Positions 1-9,067 of a stretch of 64,000 nt of DNA are shown one piece after another. The position numbers and the translations under genes are program-made. The stretch is from Pirellulaceae bacterium (lineage in GTDB: Bacteria; Planctomycetota; Planctomycetia; Pirellulales; Pirellulaceae). The stretch covers positions 1-64,000 of the forward strand of contig JADHUC010000004.1 of assembly GCA_016784735.1 (NCBI GenBank), in the 5' to 3' direction. The notes under the pieces were generated by a model. The model was given only the letters and a program-made list of their open reading frames with translations, made no database searches and had not been told where the DNA came from. The first letter of the stretch is position 1, and every line of letters starts with the position of its first letter.

Positions 1-268
1 GAGAATCCTACGCACACCGTCAAGCGGCGGCGGCGGCTCCAAAACGCTAGCACCACTTGGACCAAACCTGCGTTAGGCTGGACTGAAGCCTAATCTGATG
101 CTAGCACCGGACAATCGAAGATGGACGGACGACTAGTCCATCGGTCACTCTTCTGCTACTTAGACCGCAATCAGTTACAGAAATCAACAACCACCAAAGT
201 GACGTCGTCGTGGCATGGATGACCTTGGCGGAATCCTGCCAAAGCCACGCGAAAATGGACGCGGCGTC

Positions 269-680
269 TCATTCGCTTTTCGACTCGGACAGCAAGGCCT
301 CCGCCTCGATGCGGCGCCAGCGGGCTTCCAACAGGTCGAAGTAACCTATTGCCCCGTGCTGGTGGCCCTCTTCGGCGCGTCTTTCGAGCGTCTTCATCCG
401 CTGCAGGTGTTTCTCCATCGCGTCCGTCCGGCTTCGTTTCCACTCGCTGACAACTCCGCCTGCATCAGCCGGTGCGACCAGCGGTAGATCTGTTCACTCG
501 TTACTCGCTCTGGGGCCTTTTGGAGTACCTCGATGGCTCGCATTGCCTCGCGGGCCAGCTTCAACCGTTGCTCGGCAACGGAGGACGCGACTTGACGATC
601 GGCCAAGTTTGTGGCGGCGGCGATCAAGTCAACATCAGCCCACTCATTAGGGCCATGACAGGTAGATACCGTCCAGACAT
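269..680 (-). pseudogene. decayed small secreted coiled-coil protein (two frameshifts)
   Basis: Read on the minus strand, an ATG at 680 preceded by a GAAAGGAG-type ribosome binding site (about 687-696) starts a signal-peptide-like run MSGRYLPVMALMSGLMLT and hits a stop at 626. The neighbouring frame continues from about 627 with a coiled-coil-like stretch (LADRQVASSVAEQ ... RAIEVLQKAPERV ... QIYRWSHRLMQAEL) to about 430. A third frame then carries EKHLQRMKTLERRAEEG ... GYFDLLEARWRRIEAEALL to a stop at 269. Joined together the three frames make one plausible exported helical protein of about 135 residues, of a kind common as hypotheticals in planctomycetes. I infer a gene broken by two frameshifts, or sequencing errors. 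Function unknown. Confidence 0.4.
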
Positions 681-780
681 TGCACAGGCTCCTTTCTTAT
701 TCCTGACTTGCTTCTGCCAACCAGAGTTCGGCTTCGGCTGCAGCGATATCGTCGATCTCCGCTGTCATTAGATACTTTGC

Positions 781-1366
781 AGAACGAAATCCTGACAACA
801 ATCTACACAAAAGCCGAAGATTCCTCGGCGCAGCCGATGCCGTGGATTCTGAAAGCAGTTCGAGCCGCTTCGTCATCGCTACTCGGAGCCTGGGCGGCAG
901 GTGGGCTTCGCAGTGTCGTCGCAGTAATCACCAACGATGCGGAAATGACGACAGTTCTTGATGATCGCAGCGCGATTTATTGGAAGCCGGAAGATCGCTA
1001 GTGTTTACTGCGCCAAGAGTTAGCAGATACACCGGTCGTCATGAGGCGACCGGGAACGGCAGTTGCACTAGCGATTATACCGCCGCGCGCAAGTTGCATT
1101 GCATAACCAAGACGGAGAAGATCATGAGCAGCCAGGCCGGAAAGCTGCTTGGGTTAGCAACAGGGTCGGTTGAGCGTTCCGGAAACCCCACGAAACATGG
1201 AAATCTAGACACGGATTGAATCGGCCTACCTCGGCCAACCGATACAGGCTATATTGCCTGCTCACGACATCTGGAGATACGAGGATGCACCTCTTTGGGT
1301 GGGTTGCCGGATGCGAGATTCAGTCGTATGTTCACATTGGCTGAGTTCTCAAATCGGGAAACGATC
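781..1366. other. intergenic region, no convincing gene
   Basis: About 590 bases without a supported coding region. Just left of it, at 697-780 on the minus strand, is a short open tail ending EAELWLAEASQE that resembles the C-terminus of a helical protein and may be a remnant of a gene preceding the decayed one at 269-680. I see no RNA gene. The promoter of the metal efflux operon that starts at 1367 should lie in the right half, but no clear box can be named. Confidence 0.4.
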
Positions 1367-1762
1367 ATGTACCGCGTGGTTCGCACTATTTCGATGCTCA
1401 TGGTGCTCGCGCATCTGGCGTGCGGTTGCTGCCTCCATCATGCGCACGCGTACGGTTTGCAGCCTGGCGACACGCCGGCCGTTGAAACCAGTTGTCCCTG
1501 TGGCCATCACGAGCATGAAGATGGCGGTGAGCCCGGCGACCATCAGCCCTCCGATCAAGGATGCCACCATGATCAGTGCGAATTCGCCCGTGTAGAATCG
1601 GGCGGCACTTCGCAGGTTTCGATCGACGCGTACTGCTTGCCGTTCGTCTCCGTTGTCCCAATGTCGCCTCCCGTGAACCGAATCGACGCGAGGGGTAGGA
1701 CGCCACATCATCTCGGCCCGCCAATTCCAGTGCATCTTCTGAATCAAGCGCTCTTGCTTTGA
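1367..1762 (+). CDS. small exported Cys/His-rich protein of metal efflux operon
   Basis: A 131-residue protein with a signal peptide (hydrophobic core ISMLMVLAHLACGCC, residues about 7-21) followed by a stretch dense in His, Cys, Asp and Glu: HHAHAYG, CPCGHHEHEDGGEPGDHQ and CHHDQCEF. Such clusters fit binding of soft or transition metal ions in the periplasm. The start at 1367 is chosen over upstream in-frame ATGs (1295, 1331) because the signal peptide begins there and a GGGAAACG-like site precedes it. It is the first gene of an apparent operon with the RND adaptor, RND pump and His-rich lipoprotein. I know no named family for it; a metal chaperone or metal-sequestering role is inferred from composition and context. 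Confidence 0.7.
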   Translation: MYRVVRTISMLMVLAHLACGCCLHHAHAYGLQPGDTPAVETSCPCGHHEHEDGGEPGDHQPSDQGCHHDQCEFARVESGGTSQVSIDAYCLPFVSVVPMSPPVNRIDARGRTPHHLGPPIPVHLLNQALLL

Positions 1763-1866
1763 TTCCAGCTTGTTCCCAGTGAGACGTAGGCGTTTTCGCG
1801 CTGCGCGCTGCTAGCCATTCCTTCGGCGCCTGCGTGCCTTTTCACTGTCAATATCTCTCCGTTGTC

Positions 1867-1872
1867 AGGAGG
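1867..1872 (+). promoter_or_regulatory. Shine-Dalgarno site fixing the cusB-like start
   Basis: A perfect AGGAGG six bases before the ATG at 1879 decides between this start and an in-frame ATG 15 codons upstream. Strong ribosome binding sites are rare in this window, so this one is informative. Confidence 0.75.
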
Positions 1873-1878
1873 TTTCCA

Positions 1879-3390
1879 ATGTGTCCGGCTGTATCGCACG
1901 AGAGGTCTGATGAAGCCACGCGAAGGACTGACCGCGTACAACCAACGGGAATTAGGAAGAAGATTCGGCTTCCTCGACTCACGAAACGTCGCCTGTCGAT
2001 TCTGGCGGTCGCCCTGGTGGTTACCGTGGCTGTCCCCGCGGGATTTCTGTCCCGTGGCTGGTGGCTTCCGAAAGCCAGCCAGTTGCTGACGGCGATCGGG
2101 GATCGTTCCGACGGACAAGAGGACGGTCAGGATGTCGCCACCGTCGATCAAGGCCAAGCTGATGCACACGTCGGCCACGGTGCGGGAACATCGCTGCAGA
2201 TGAGCGAACAGGCACGGAAGAACGTCGGCTTGCAGCTCGTGACGATCGAGCCCCGTGACTTCGCCCGCACCATTGCTGTGCCGGCCATGATCGCCGAGCG
2301 TCCAGGTCGCACGCAGATCAAGGTTTCGGCGCCGATGACTGGCATTGTCACTCGCGTGTATCCAATTCGCGGCGAGGCCGTTCGTCCAGGTCAACCGCTG
2401 TTTGATCTCCGATTGACGCACGAGGACCTTGTGCAAACGCAGAGCGAGTTCCTGCAAACCGTCGAACAACTTGACGTAATCAGAAGTGAGATCACCCGAA
2501 TCGAAGGACTGGCTGCCAGCGGAGCGATTGCAGGAAAGGAGTTGTTCGAACGGCAGTACGAACAGCAGCGGGCCGAAGCTCTGCTGCGCGCTCAGCGTCA
2601 GGCGCTGATTCTGCACGGATTGACCGAGCAGCAGGTCGACGCCATCCAGACGGATCGGCGGTTGATCCCCGGCGTGACGATCCCGACTCCGGAACCTGCC
2701 AGTTGTGAAGCGGTGGGCGAGCACGAGGAGTTGCTGCAAGTAGCAGAATTGGCTGTCGCGCCCGGCGAGCACGTGGCGGCGGGCGCTCCACTGGGCACGC
2801 TGGCAGACTACTGCGAATTGTACATCGAAGGCAGGGCATTCGAGCAGGATGCCCCGAAGCTGACCGAGGCAGCCAATCTCGGCACGCCAATCACCGCGAT
2901 CATCGAACGGAACGAGAAGGGACCACAAACGGTTTCTGACCTGTCAATTCTGTACGTCGAGAACGAGGTCGAAAGGGACTCGCGCGCGCTTCTGTTCTAT
3001 GTGCCTTTGCCGAATGAGATTGTTCGAAATGAAGCCAGGGCGAACGGGCATCGTTTCATCGGCTGGCAGTACAAGCCCGGCCAGCGAGTCCAGCTTCATG
3101 TCCCGGTCGAAACTTGGGAGAACCGGATTGTGTTGCCGGTGGATGCGGCGGTCCAGGACGGGGCCGACTGGTACGTTTTCCAGCAGAACGGGGACCATTT
3201 CGACCTCAGGCCGGTTCATGTCGAGTACCGCGATCAGCTTTGGGCAGTAATTGAAAACGACGGAACGCTGTTCCCTGGCGATGTGGTGGCTGCCTCGGGC
3301 GCCTACCAGATGCACCTAGCGTTGAAGAACAAGGCTGGCGGCGGTGGTGGCGGGGATGACGAACAGAAACACGTTGGATGCAGCCACTAA
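1879..3390 (+). CDS. efflux RND periplasmic adaptor subunit, CusB/CzcB-like
   Basis: A 503-residue membrane fusion protein that would link the inner-membrane RND pump to an outer-membrane channel. It has an N-terminal membrane anchor (LSILAVALVVTVAVPAGFL), a biotinyl-lipoyl-like half motif (KVSAPMTGIVTRVYPIRGE ... GQPLFDLRLTHEDL), a coiled-coil hairpin rich in Gln and Glu (QTQSEFLQTVEQL to about LHGLTEQQVDAI), and a beta-barrel and membrane-proximal domain. The C-terminus has a Gly run and ends in HVGCSH, a possible metal ligand. The start follows the AGGAGG at 1867. The stop overlaps an upstream candidate start of the pump, but the pump's preferred start is 26 bases downstream. No TolC-type channel gene is present in the window. 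Substrate (Cu, Ag, Zn, Co or Ni) cannot be told from sequence alone. Confidence 0.9.
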   Translation: MCPAVSHERSDEATRRTDRVQPTGIRKKIRLPRLTKRRLSILAVALVVTVAVPAGFLSRGWWLPKASQLLTAIGDRSDGQEDGQDVATVDQGQADAHVGHGAGTSLQMSEQARKNVGLQLVTIEPRDFARTIAVPAMIAERPGRTQIKVSAPMTGIVTRVYPIRGEAVRPGQPLFDLRLTHEDLVQTQSEFLQTVEQLDVIRSEITRIEGLAASGAIAGKELFERQYEQQRAEALLRAQRQALILHGLTEQQVDAIQTDRRLIPGVTIPTPEPASCEAVGEHEELLQVAELAVAPGEHVAAGAPLGTLADYCELYIEGRAFEQDAPKLTEAANLGTPITAIIERNEKGPQTVSDLSILYVENEVERDSRALLFYVPLPNEIVRNEARANGHRFIGWQYKPGQRVQLHVPVETWENRIVLPVDAAVQDGADWYVFQQNGDHFDLRPVHVEYRDQLWAVIENDGTLFPGDVVAASGAYQMHLALKNKAGGGGGGDDEQKHVGCSH

Positions 3391-3416
3391 GCATCGACTT
3401 GGCAAGGGACCCTGAA

Positions 3417-6400
3417 ATGCTTAACGCCGTTATTCGTTTCGCCTTGCGGCAACGTTTGCTGATCGTGGCACTCTCTCTGTTCCTGGTCAGCTATGGTACC
3501 TGGCAGATCTGCCAGTTGCCGATTGATGTGTTTCCCGATCTGAACCGCCCTCGCGTAGTCGTGATGACCGAAGCGCCGGGCATGGCGCCCGAAGAGGTAG
3601 AAACTCTAGTCACGTTCCCGCTGGAGACAAAGCTGAACGGGGCCAGCGGGGTCGAAGCAGTCCGGACCTCGTCGGGTGTGGGCATTTCCGTGATCTACGT
3701 GGAGTTCGATTGGGGCACCGATATCTACAGGGATCGCCAGATCGTCGCCGAGCGGATTGCGACGATTGCCGATCGGCTTCCGCCGAACGTGACGCCGCAA
3801 CTGGCGCCCGTATCGTCGGTCATGGGCCAGATCATGATTATCGGGATGTTCGGCGTGCAGAACGAAAAGACACTGTTGTGTCGGATCAACACGCCGTGGA
3901 GCGTACTCAGCGACGGCGAAACGCTCTCGGAGGAACTCCGTCGCGCGCTGGCCGCCCACGACATCGCACTTTCGGCTGACGCTTATCTTCAGCCCGATGA
4001 GGGATACGATCGGTGGTTTGTGATCGATCCCAGCCGGAAGAGTTGGTACGCCGTCTTGCCGCGCTACGGATCTGTGGATGTCCACCGCGCCACCTCGCCC
4101 ATGCAACTGCGTACCATTGCCGATTGGGAGGTCCGTCAGCGGTTGCTCACGATACCGGGCGTCTCGCAGGTGTTCGTGATGGGCGGCGAGAGGAAACAGT
4201 TCCAAGTGCTGGTCTCGCCCGACGAGTTGCAGCGATACGGCGTCACGCTCCGCCAAGTTAAGACCGCCGTGGAGAGAAGCAATCGAAACGCTACGGGCGG
4301 GTATCTCGACGAACAAGGGCCCAACGAACTTCTCGTTCGCTCGCTGGGACGTATCCAGACGCTTGAAGATCTCAAGAACGTGGTGGTCACATTCCGCAAC
4401 GGTCGGCCTGTGCTGCTCGAGCAGGTTGCCAGGATCGTCGAGGGCGCGCAGGTAAAACGAGGCGACAGTTCGGCTTTCGTCCGGCAAGACGACGGCACCT
4501 TCGCGGGAGGGCCGGCGGTAATCCTGACCATCAACAAACAACCGCAAGTGGACACTCGCCGCGTTACCGAACAGATTACCGAAGCGCTTCGTGAGATCGA
4601 GGGTTCGCTGGAAGAAAAGGGCGCTCGAATCTATCCCGAGCTGTACCAGCAGAAATCGTTCATCGATCGGGCGGTTGATAACGTGGTCGAGGCGTTGGGC
4701 GACGGCGCTCTACTCGTGCTCGTCGTTCTGTTTCTCTTCCTGCTCAACCTGCGCACCACCTTCATCACGCTCACCGCGATCCCGCTTTCGATCGTGATCA
4801 CCGGGCTGGTGTTTGCATGGTTCGATCTATCGATCAATACCATGACGCTGGGAGGGCTGGCTATCGCGATCGGGGAACTGGTAGACGATGCGATCGTGGA
4901 CGTGGAAAATATCTTCCGGCGACTCCGTCAGAATCGTCTCAGCGATTCCCCCAAACCGGCGATTCTGGTTGTGTTTCAAGCAAGCGTCGAGATCCGAAAT
5001 TCGATCGTTTTCGGCACGCTCATCGTGGTGCTCGTATTCGTCCCGGTTTTCGCCTTAAGCGGCATGGAGGGGCGGCTGTTCAATCCGTTGGGAGTCGCCT
5101 ACATCGTTTCGATCCTGTCCTCGCTGCTGGTGTCGCTCACGTTGACGCCGGCGTTGTCGTACTGGCTCTTGGCATGTAAACACGTTTGGTCCCGTCTGGC
5201 TGCGGTTCTGGCTGCGATGGTTTCGTTTGCGGCATCTTTCTGGCTGATGCCGGTCGTGCTTTCGTATTTGGGGCTCTCGGGCGGAGCCCAGTGGTTTCGC
5301 GAGGCGCCGCTTTGGCTGACCGTCTGGCCGCATCTGATCGTCTGTGCGTTGGTCACACCATTGCTCTGGAAGGCGGTGATGTGGGCGGATCGTTTTTCCG
5401 AGGGGGAGCGGGAAGGTGTTGTGCTTCGCGGGCTAAAGTGGGCAGCCGGTCGCGTTATCCGGCTGAGTCTAAGGATGCCGATCGCGATTCTGTGTGGGGC
5501 CTTGGCGGCCGTCGGCATCAGTGCTTATGGTCTGTTGCACTTTGAACGCGATTTTCTACCCCCGTTCAACGAAGGCGCCGTGCAAATCAACGTCGTGCTG
5601 CCACCCGGAACCTCGTTGGCAACGGCCCGAGGGGTCACTCGAAAGGTCGAGCAACGTCTCCAAGAAATCGACGATCTGACCGCCTTCGTTCGCAAGACCG
5701 GACGGGCGGAACTCGACGAGCATGCGGTGACGGTCAACAACACCGAAGTCATTGCCACGTTCGACCCGGATACCACGCGGAGTCGTGAGGAGATCATCGA
5801 TGAACTCGAGAAGGCGATGGCGGATATCCCCGGCATCGAAGTCGGCATCGAGCAACCGTTGCAGCACCTGATTTCACACATGCTGTCCGGCGTCCAGGCG
5901 CAAGTGGCGATCAAGCTCTACGGCGACGACTTGGCTACGCTGCGCCGAACCGCCCAGAGAATGAAGAACGCTATCAGCGATGTGCGCGGTGTACGGAGTC
6001 TTCGTGTCGAGCCACAGACTGAGATCCCCCAACTCCGCATCACCGTCGACGGTCACAAACTCAAACAGCACGGTCTGCAGCGTGAAGATGTCAACGAATT
6101 TGTCGAAACCGCCATGAACGGCACCGTCGTCTCGGAGGTGCTGATTGGCCAGCGCACCTTCGACTTGCTGGTCCGGCTGGACGAACCCTACAGGGAGAAT
6201 CTCGGAACGGTCAAGCGGCTATCGATCAACTTGCCGGGCGGCGGAGCTACGATGTTGAAGTCCGTGGCGGATGTGGATGACAAGGCGACCGGCCCGAACA
6301 CGATCAAACGCGAAGACGCCAAACGACGTATCGTCGTGCAGTGCAATGTCACTGGACGGGGGCTCGTGGATGTGGTCGAGGAGATCAAGGACCGCCTGGA

Positions 6401-7067
6401 GCCGATTGAGCATTCGCTGCCCGAGGATTACTTCATCGAGTATGGCGGGCAGTTTGAGAGCCAGGAGTCGGCATCTCGCGTGATCACGGTCCTGTTCGCG
6501 GCGTCGCTGGTTGGGATGTTCCTGGTGCTGTACACCATGTTTCGCTCGGCAAACCTCTCGTTGCAGGTGATGGTCGCGGTGCCCATGGCCTTCATCGGCT
6601 CGGTGGCCGCTCTGTACATCACGAACCAGACACTCACCGTGGCCGCCATGGTGGGATTCATCTCTTTGTGCGGGATTGCCTCGCGAAATGGAATCCTGTT
6701 GATCAACCATTACTTGCACCTTGTGAAATACGAAGGCGAGACGTGGTCGCGCGAGATGATCGCCCGCGCTGGCAAAGAACGCCTCGCTCCGGTATTGATG
6801 ACGGCCCTGACATCCGGAATCGGCCTGGTGCCGCTAGCGATGGCCGCCGGTGAACCCGGCAAAGAGATCCTCTACCCGGTGGCCACGGTGATTATCGGTG
6901 GCCTGATCAGCAGTACACTCTTGGAGTTCCTGGTCCGCCCTGCACTGTTTTGGAGGTTCGGCCGCGGGGCGGCAGAGAAAGTCGTCAGAGAACCCCAAGA
7001 TGAGATTGCGTTGACAGAGGAATCGTCAGCGCCTCCAACCGAAAGTGAATTAGCTGTTGCGGAGTAA
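3417..7067 (+). CDS. heavy-metal efflux RND transporter, CusA/CzcA family
   Basis: A 1216-residue proton-driven inner-membrane pump. It begins with the family-typical MLNAVIRFALRQRLL. TM4 carries acidic residues (GGLAIAIGELVDDAIVDVEN), as in HME-RND proton relays, and hydrophobic clusters of the two six-TM bundles lie near residues 440-620 and 1010-1170. The start at 3417 has AAGGGA seven bases upstream; an ATG 13 codons earlier (3378) would overlap the adaptor gene. Residues about 146-226 form an insertion in the first porter subdomain: where most relatives pass from the MIIGMF strand directly to SPMELRTLADW, this protein has about 80 extra residues (LSEELRRALAAHDIALS, YDRWFVIDPSRKSWYAVL). 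It is the central gene of the metal efflux operon. Confidence 0.93.
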   Translation: MLNAVIRFALRQRLLIVALSLFLVSYGTWQICQLPIDVFPDLNRPRVVVMTEAPGMAPEEVETLVTFPLETKLNGASGVEAVRTSSGVGISVIYVEFDWGTDIYRDRQIVAERIATIADRLPPNVTPQLAPVSSVMGQIMIIGMFGVQNEKTLLCRINTPWSVLSDGETLSEELRRALAAHDIALSADAYLQPDEGYDRWFVIDPSRKSWYAVLPRYGSVDVHRATSPMQLRTIADWEVRQRLLTIPGVSQVFVMGGERKQFQVLVSPDELQRYGVTLRQVKTAVERSNRNATGGYLDEQGPNELLVRSLGRIQTLEDLKNVVVTFRNGRPVLLEQVARIVEGAQVKRGDSSAFVRQDDGTFAGGPAVILTINKQPQVDTRRVTEQITEALREIEGSLEEKGARIYPELYQQKSFIDRAVDNVVEALGDGALLVLVVLFLFLLNLRTTFITLTAIPLSIVITGLVFAWFDLSINTMTLGGLAIAIGELVDDAIVDVENIFRRLRQNRLSDSPKPAILVVFQASVEIRNSIVFGTLIVVLVFVPVFALSGMEGRLFNPLGVAYIVSILSSLLVSLTLTPALSYWLLACKHVWSRLAAVLAAMVSFAASFWLMPVVLSYLGLSGGAQWFREAPLWLTVWPHLIVCALVTPLLWKAVMWADRFSEGEREGVVLRGLKWAAGRVIRLSLRMPIAILCGALAAVGISAYGLLHFERDFLPPFNEGAVQINVVLPPGTSLATARGVTRKVEQRLQEIDDLTAFVRKTGRAELDEHAVTVNNTEVIATFDPDTTRSREEIIDELEKAMADIPGIEVGIEQPLQHLISHMLSGVQAQVAIKLYGDDLATLRRTAQRMKNAISDVRGVRSLRVEPQTEIPQLRITVDGHKLKQHGLQREDVNEFVETAMNGTVVSEVLIGQRTFDLLVRLDEPYRENLGTVKRLSINLPGGGATMLKSVADVDDKATGPNTIKREDAKRRIVVQCNVTGRGLVDVVEEIKDRLEPIEHSLPEDYFIEYGGQFESQESASRVITVLFAASLVGMFLVLYTMFRSANLSLQVMVAVPMAFIGSVAALYITNQTLTVAAMVGFISLCGIASRNGILLINHYLHLVKYEGETWSREMIARAGKERLAPVLMTALTSGIGLVPLAMAAGEPGKEILYPVATVIIGGLISSTLLEFLVRPALFWRFGRGAAEKVVREPQDEIALTEESSAPPTESELAVAE

Positions 7068-7168
7068 GAGTCAAACGTGTGGAGTATGCGGCGTCTGCGC
7101 CAAAGGACACTACTGGGCGGGCGCCGCAACGTTTACTTCTGAGTTCAAGTTATGAAAGGAGTTTTCAG

Positions 7169-7717
7169 ATGCGTATCGCCTTTTTGTCTTTGTGTGTGAT
7201 CGCCGCCGGCGCCTTGAGTGTTTCCCTGGTTGGGTGCGGCCCCGATTCCACACAGACGCCAACCAACAAAGTCGCCGGCGGAGCAGATCATGGCAACGAC
7301 GGTGATGCCGAGGACGAACATCCGACCGAAGGCCCCCACGGTGGACATCTGATCGAACTGGGAAGCGAAGAGTACCACGCCGAGCTATTGCATGACGAGA
7401 ATACTCATACGGTAACGGTCCATCTGCTGGATGGGGCGGGGAAGCAACCGGTTGCCGTTCCCTTGCCGGAGGTCACAGTGCAACTGCTCCAGGAAGGGAA
7501 GTTCGTAAAGTACGCTCTGAAGGCGGTTCAACAGCAGGGAGGCACCGCAGACACGGCGTCGCAATTCGATATCGTCGATGAAGCTCTCTGCGACGCCTTG
7601 TGTCACGAAGACGAACTTCGCGGGCGACTGCAACTCACGATCCAAGGGAAGCCCTATATCGGCGCGATCGAACACAGTAGCCATGACGAAGACGGTCACG
7701 AGGGGCATGATCATTAG
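7169..7717 (+). CDS. His-rich lipoprotein of metal efflux operon
   Basis: A 182-residue predicted lipoprotein: signal peptide MRIAFLSLCVIAAGALSVS with lipobox LVGC (Cys about residue 22). The mature part has metal-binding character at both ends: HGNDGDAEDEHPTEGPHGGH near the N-terminus and HSSHDEDGHEGHDH at the C-terminus. Between them is a beta-rich segment (YHAELLHDENTHTVTVHLLD, VTVQLLQEGKFVKYAL). The start is taken at 7169 because AAAGGAG lies eight bases upstream and the lipoprotein signal begins there; an in-frame start at 7079 would spoil it. It follows the RND pump by about 100 bases. A periplasmic metal-binding accessory role is inferred from context; I recognise no named family. Confidence 0.8.
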   Translation: MRIAFLSLCVIAAGALSVSLVGCGPDSTQTPTNKVAGGADHGNDGDAEDEHPTEGPHGGHLIELGSEEYHAELLHDENTHTVTVHLLDGAGKQPVAVPLPEVTVQLLQEGKFVKYALKAVQQQGGTADTASQFDIVDEALCDALCHEDELRGRLQLTIQGKPYIGAIEHSSHDEDGHEGHDH

Positions 7718-7807
7718 CATTTGGTTCTTCGGAACGGCTTGCGTCCTGAATCGAATCGCCGCCCTAGCAACGCGTACCGAAATAGCTGCCCCGTTTTCTC
7801 GGTGTGC

Positions 7808-7867
7808 CACTGCTCGAAACGACGAGGGCTTGCCATGTCCGGTCGCCTTCCATCGTTTCGAGCAGTG
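7808..7867. repeat. 15-bp perfect inverted repeat in a gene-free gap
   Basis: CACTGCTCGAAACGA at 7808-7822 is exactly reverse-complemented at 7853-7867, with a 30-base spacer. It lies in the 290-base space between the lipoprotein gene and the 3' end of the convergent CDF gene. Two weaker inverted pairs follow directly (AGCAGTGTTGC/GCAGCACTGCT around 7861-7899 and GGGAATCG/CGATTCCC around 7897-7942). It could act as a bidirectional terminator or be a small mobile-element remnant. Confidence 0.6.
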
Positions 7868-8005
7868 TTGCGCCAGCTCGCGATGCAGCACTGCTGGGAA
7901 TCGTGGTAAGTCGAGTGGGGTGGATGGCGCGTCCGATTCCCAACAGTGGCACACATTCCGACAACAACCGCCGTTCGCTTGTGGAAGCTGTTTCGCCACA
8001 CGTTG

Positions 8006-9025
8006 CTACGGAAGATCGCTGACGGTCTTCCGTGATTCGGCGTCGTCCAACTCGGATTCATCCTCGTGGCAGTGCACCTCCACATTGGCGTGCACCAAGC
8101 CCTTGACAGCAGCAAGGAGTCGCTTGTAGTGGTTCGGCGGTTTGGGGTCGTGCGTTACCACGGCCAGTTCAACGGCGTAAATGCCTGGCCCGATGGACCA
8201 GACATGCAGGTCCGAGACGCGATCCGTGCCGTTGTTTTCGATGCTCTCCTGGATCGAATCCTGAAGGTGTTGCGAGGCCTGCCTATCGAGAAGCACCGCA
8301 CCAGTTGTGCGCAAGAGGCCCAGTGACCACTTGGCCACCAGCGCTCCGCCGATGATTCCCATCAGCGGATCCATCCAAATCAGATCGTAGAACTTCCCGG
8401 CCAACAGGGCAAAGATCGCGAGCACCGACGTGAGTGCGTCGGCCAGCACGTGGAGATATGCTGCGCGTAGATTGTGATCGTGGTGGTGATGGTCATGGTC
8501 GGCATGTTCCATCGCACCGCCGTCTGCATGATCGTGCGATGAGTCATCTTCGTGCTCGTCATGCTCGTGCGAATGCCCCAGGATGAACACCGAGAGTCCG
8601 TTGACGATCAGGCCGAGGACGGCCACAACAATGGCTTGATTGAAAGCGATATCGACAGGCTGAATGAACCGAAGCACACTCTCCCAGCCCATCATTGCGG
8701 CAAACACGCCCAACAGTACGGCTCCGGTAAATCCGCCAAGCGCATTGACTTTGCCCGTGCCGAAACTGTACCGCCCGTCGTGAGCATGTCGCCGTGCGTA
8801 GACGTAGGCAAAGGCGGAAATCCCCAACGCCACCGCGTGCGATGCCATGTGAAGACCGTCCGCCAACAAGGCCATCGAACCGAACGCGATCCCTGCCGCA
8901 ATCTCGACAACCATCGTCACGGCTGTGAGCACGATGACGACGACAGTCCTCGCCTCGCCCGGCTTCTTCTTATCCTGTCCGAACGAGTGGTCGTGTTGCC
9001 AGGCGTGCAGATTCTGATCGTGCAT
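8006..9025 (-). CDS. dmeF: CDF family metal efflux transporter, DmeF-like
   Basis: A 339-residue cation diffusion facilitator that exports divalent metals across the inner membrane against protons. It has six predicted TM helices; the paired metal-site motifs are LLADGLHMASHAVAL in TM2 and YLHVLADALTSVLAI in TM5. A His-rich loop between TM4 and TM5 (HSHEHDEHEDDSSHDHADG, HADHDHHHHDH) and a His-containing N-terminus (MHDQNLHAWQHDHSF) are typical of the DmeF Co/Ni branch. A cytoplasmic ferredoxin-like domain follows (SDLHVWSIGPG). It is convergent with the RND operon, so the two are separate transcription units in one resistance island. The exact metal is inferred from subfamily likeness. Confidence 0.9.
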   Translation of the reverse strand: MHDQNLHAWQHDHSFGQDKKKPGEARTVVVIVLTAVTMVVEIAAGIAFGSMALLADGLHMASHAVALGISAFAYVYARRHAHDGRYSFGTGKVNALGGFTGAVLLGVFAAMMGWESVLRFIQPVDIAFNQAIVVAVLGLIVNGLSVFILGHSHEHDEHEDDSSHDHADGGAMEHADHDHHHHDHNLRAAYLHVLADALTSVLAIFALLAGKFYDLIWMDPLMGIIGGALVAKWSLGLLRTTGAVLLDRQASQHLQDSIQESIENNGTDRVSDLHVWSIGPGIYAVELAVVTHDPKPPNHYKRLLAAVKGLVHANVEVHCHEDESELDDAESRKTVSDLP

Positions 9026-9067
9026 GACTCTTGGTGTTTGGCTCTGTTATGGAACTCATAAGCGGCT

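Noticed and set aside
215-771. Plus-strand open frames at the left edge (about 90-100 residues each)
   Set aside because: They run opposite to a better minus-strand reading with a signal peptide, ribosome site and coiled-coil pattern, and show no recognisable motif.
1744-2928. Long minus-strand open frame (394 residues) opposite the CusB-like gene
   Set aside because: It mirrors the real adaptor gene; the composition is antisense-like and no family is recognised.
6219-6719. Minus-strand open frames opposite the RND pump and other large genes
   Set aside because: Typical antisense shadows in GC-rich DNA; the plus-strand proteins are unambiguous.
7721-8129. Short frames over the inverted-repeat cluster after the His-rich lipoprotein
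   Set aside because: They are not alike any family and are explained by the repeats and by the convergent dmeF gene.
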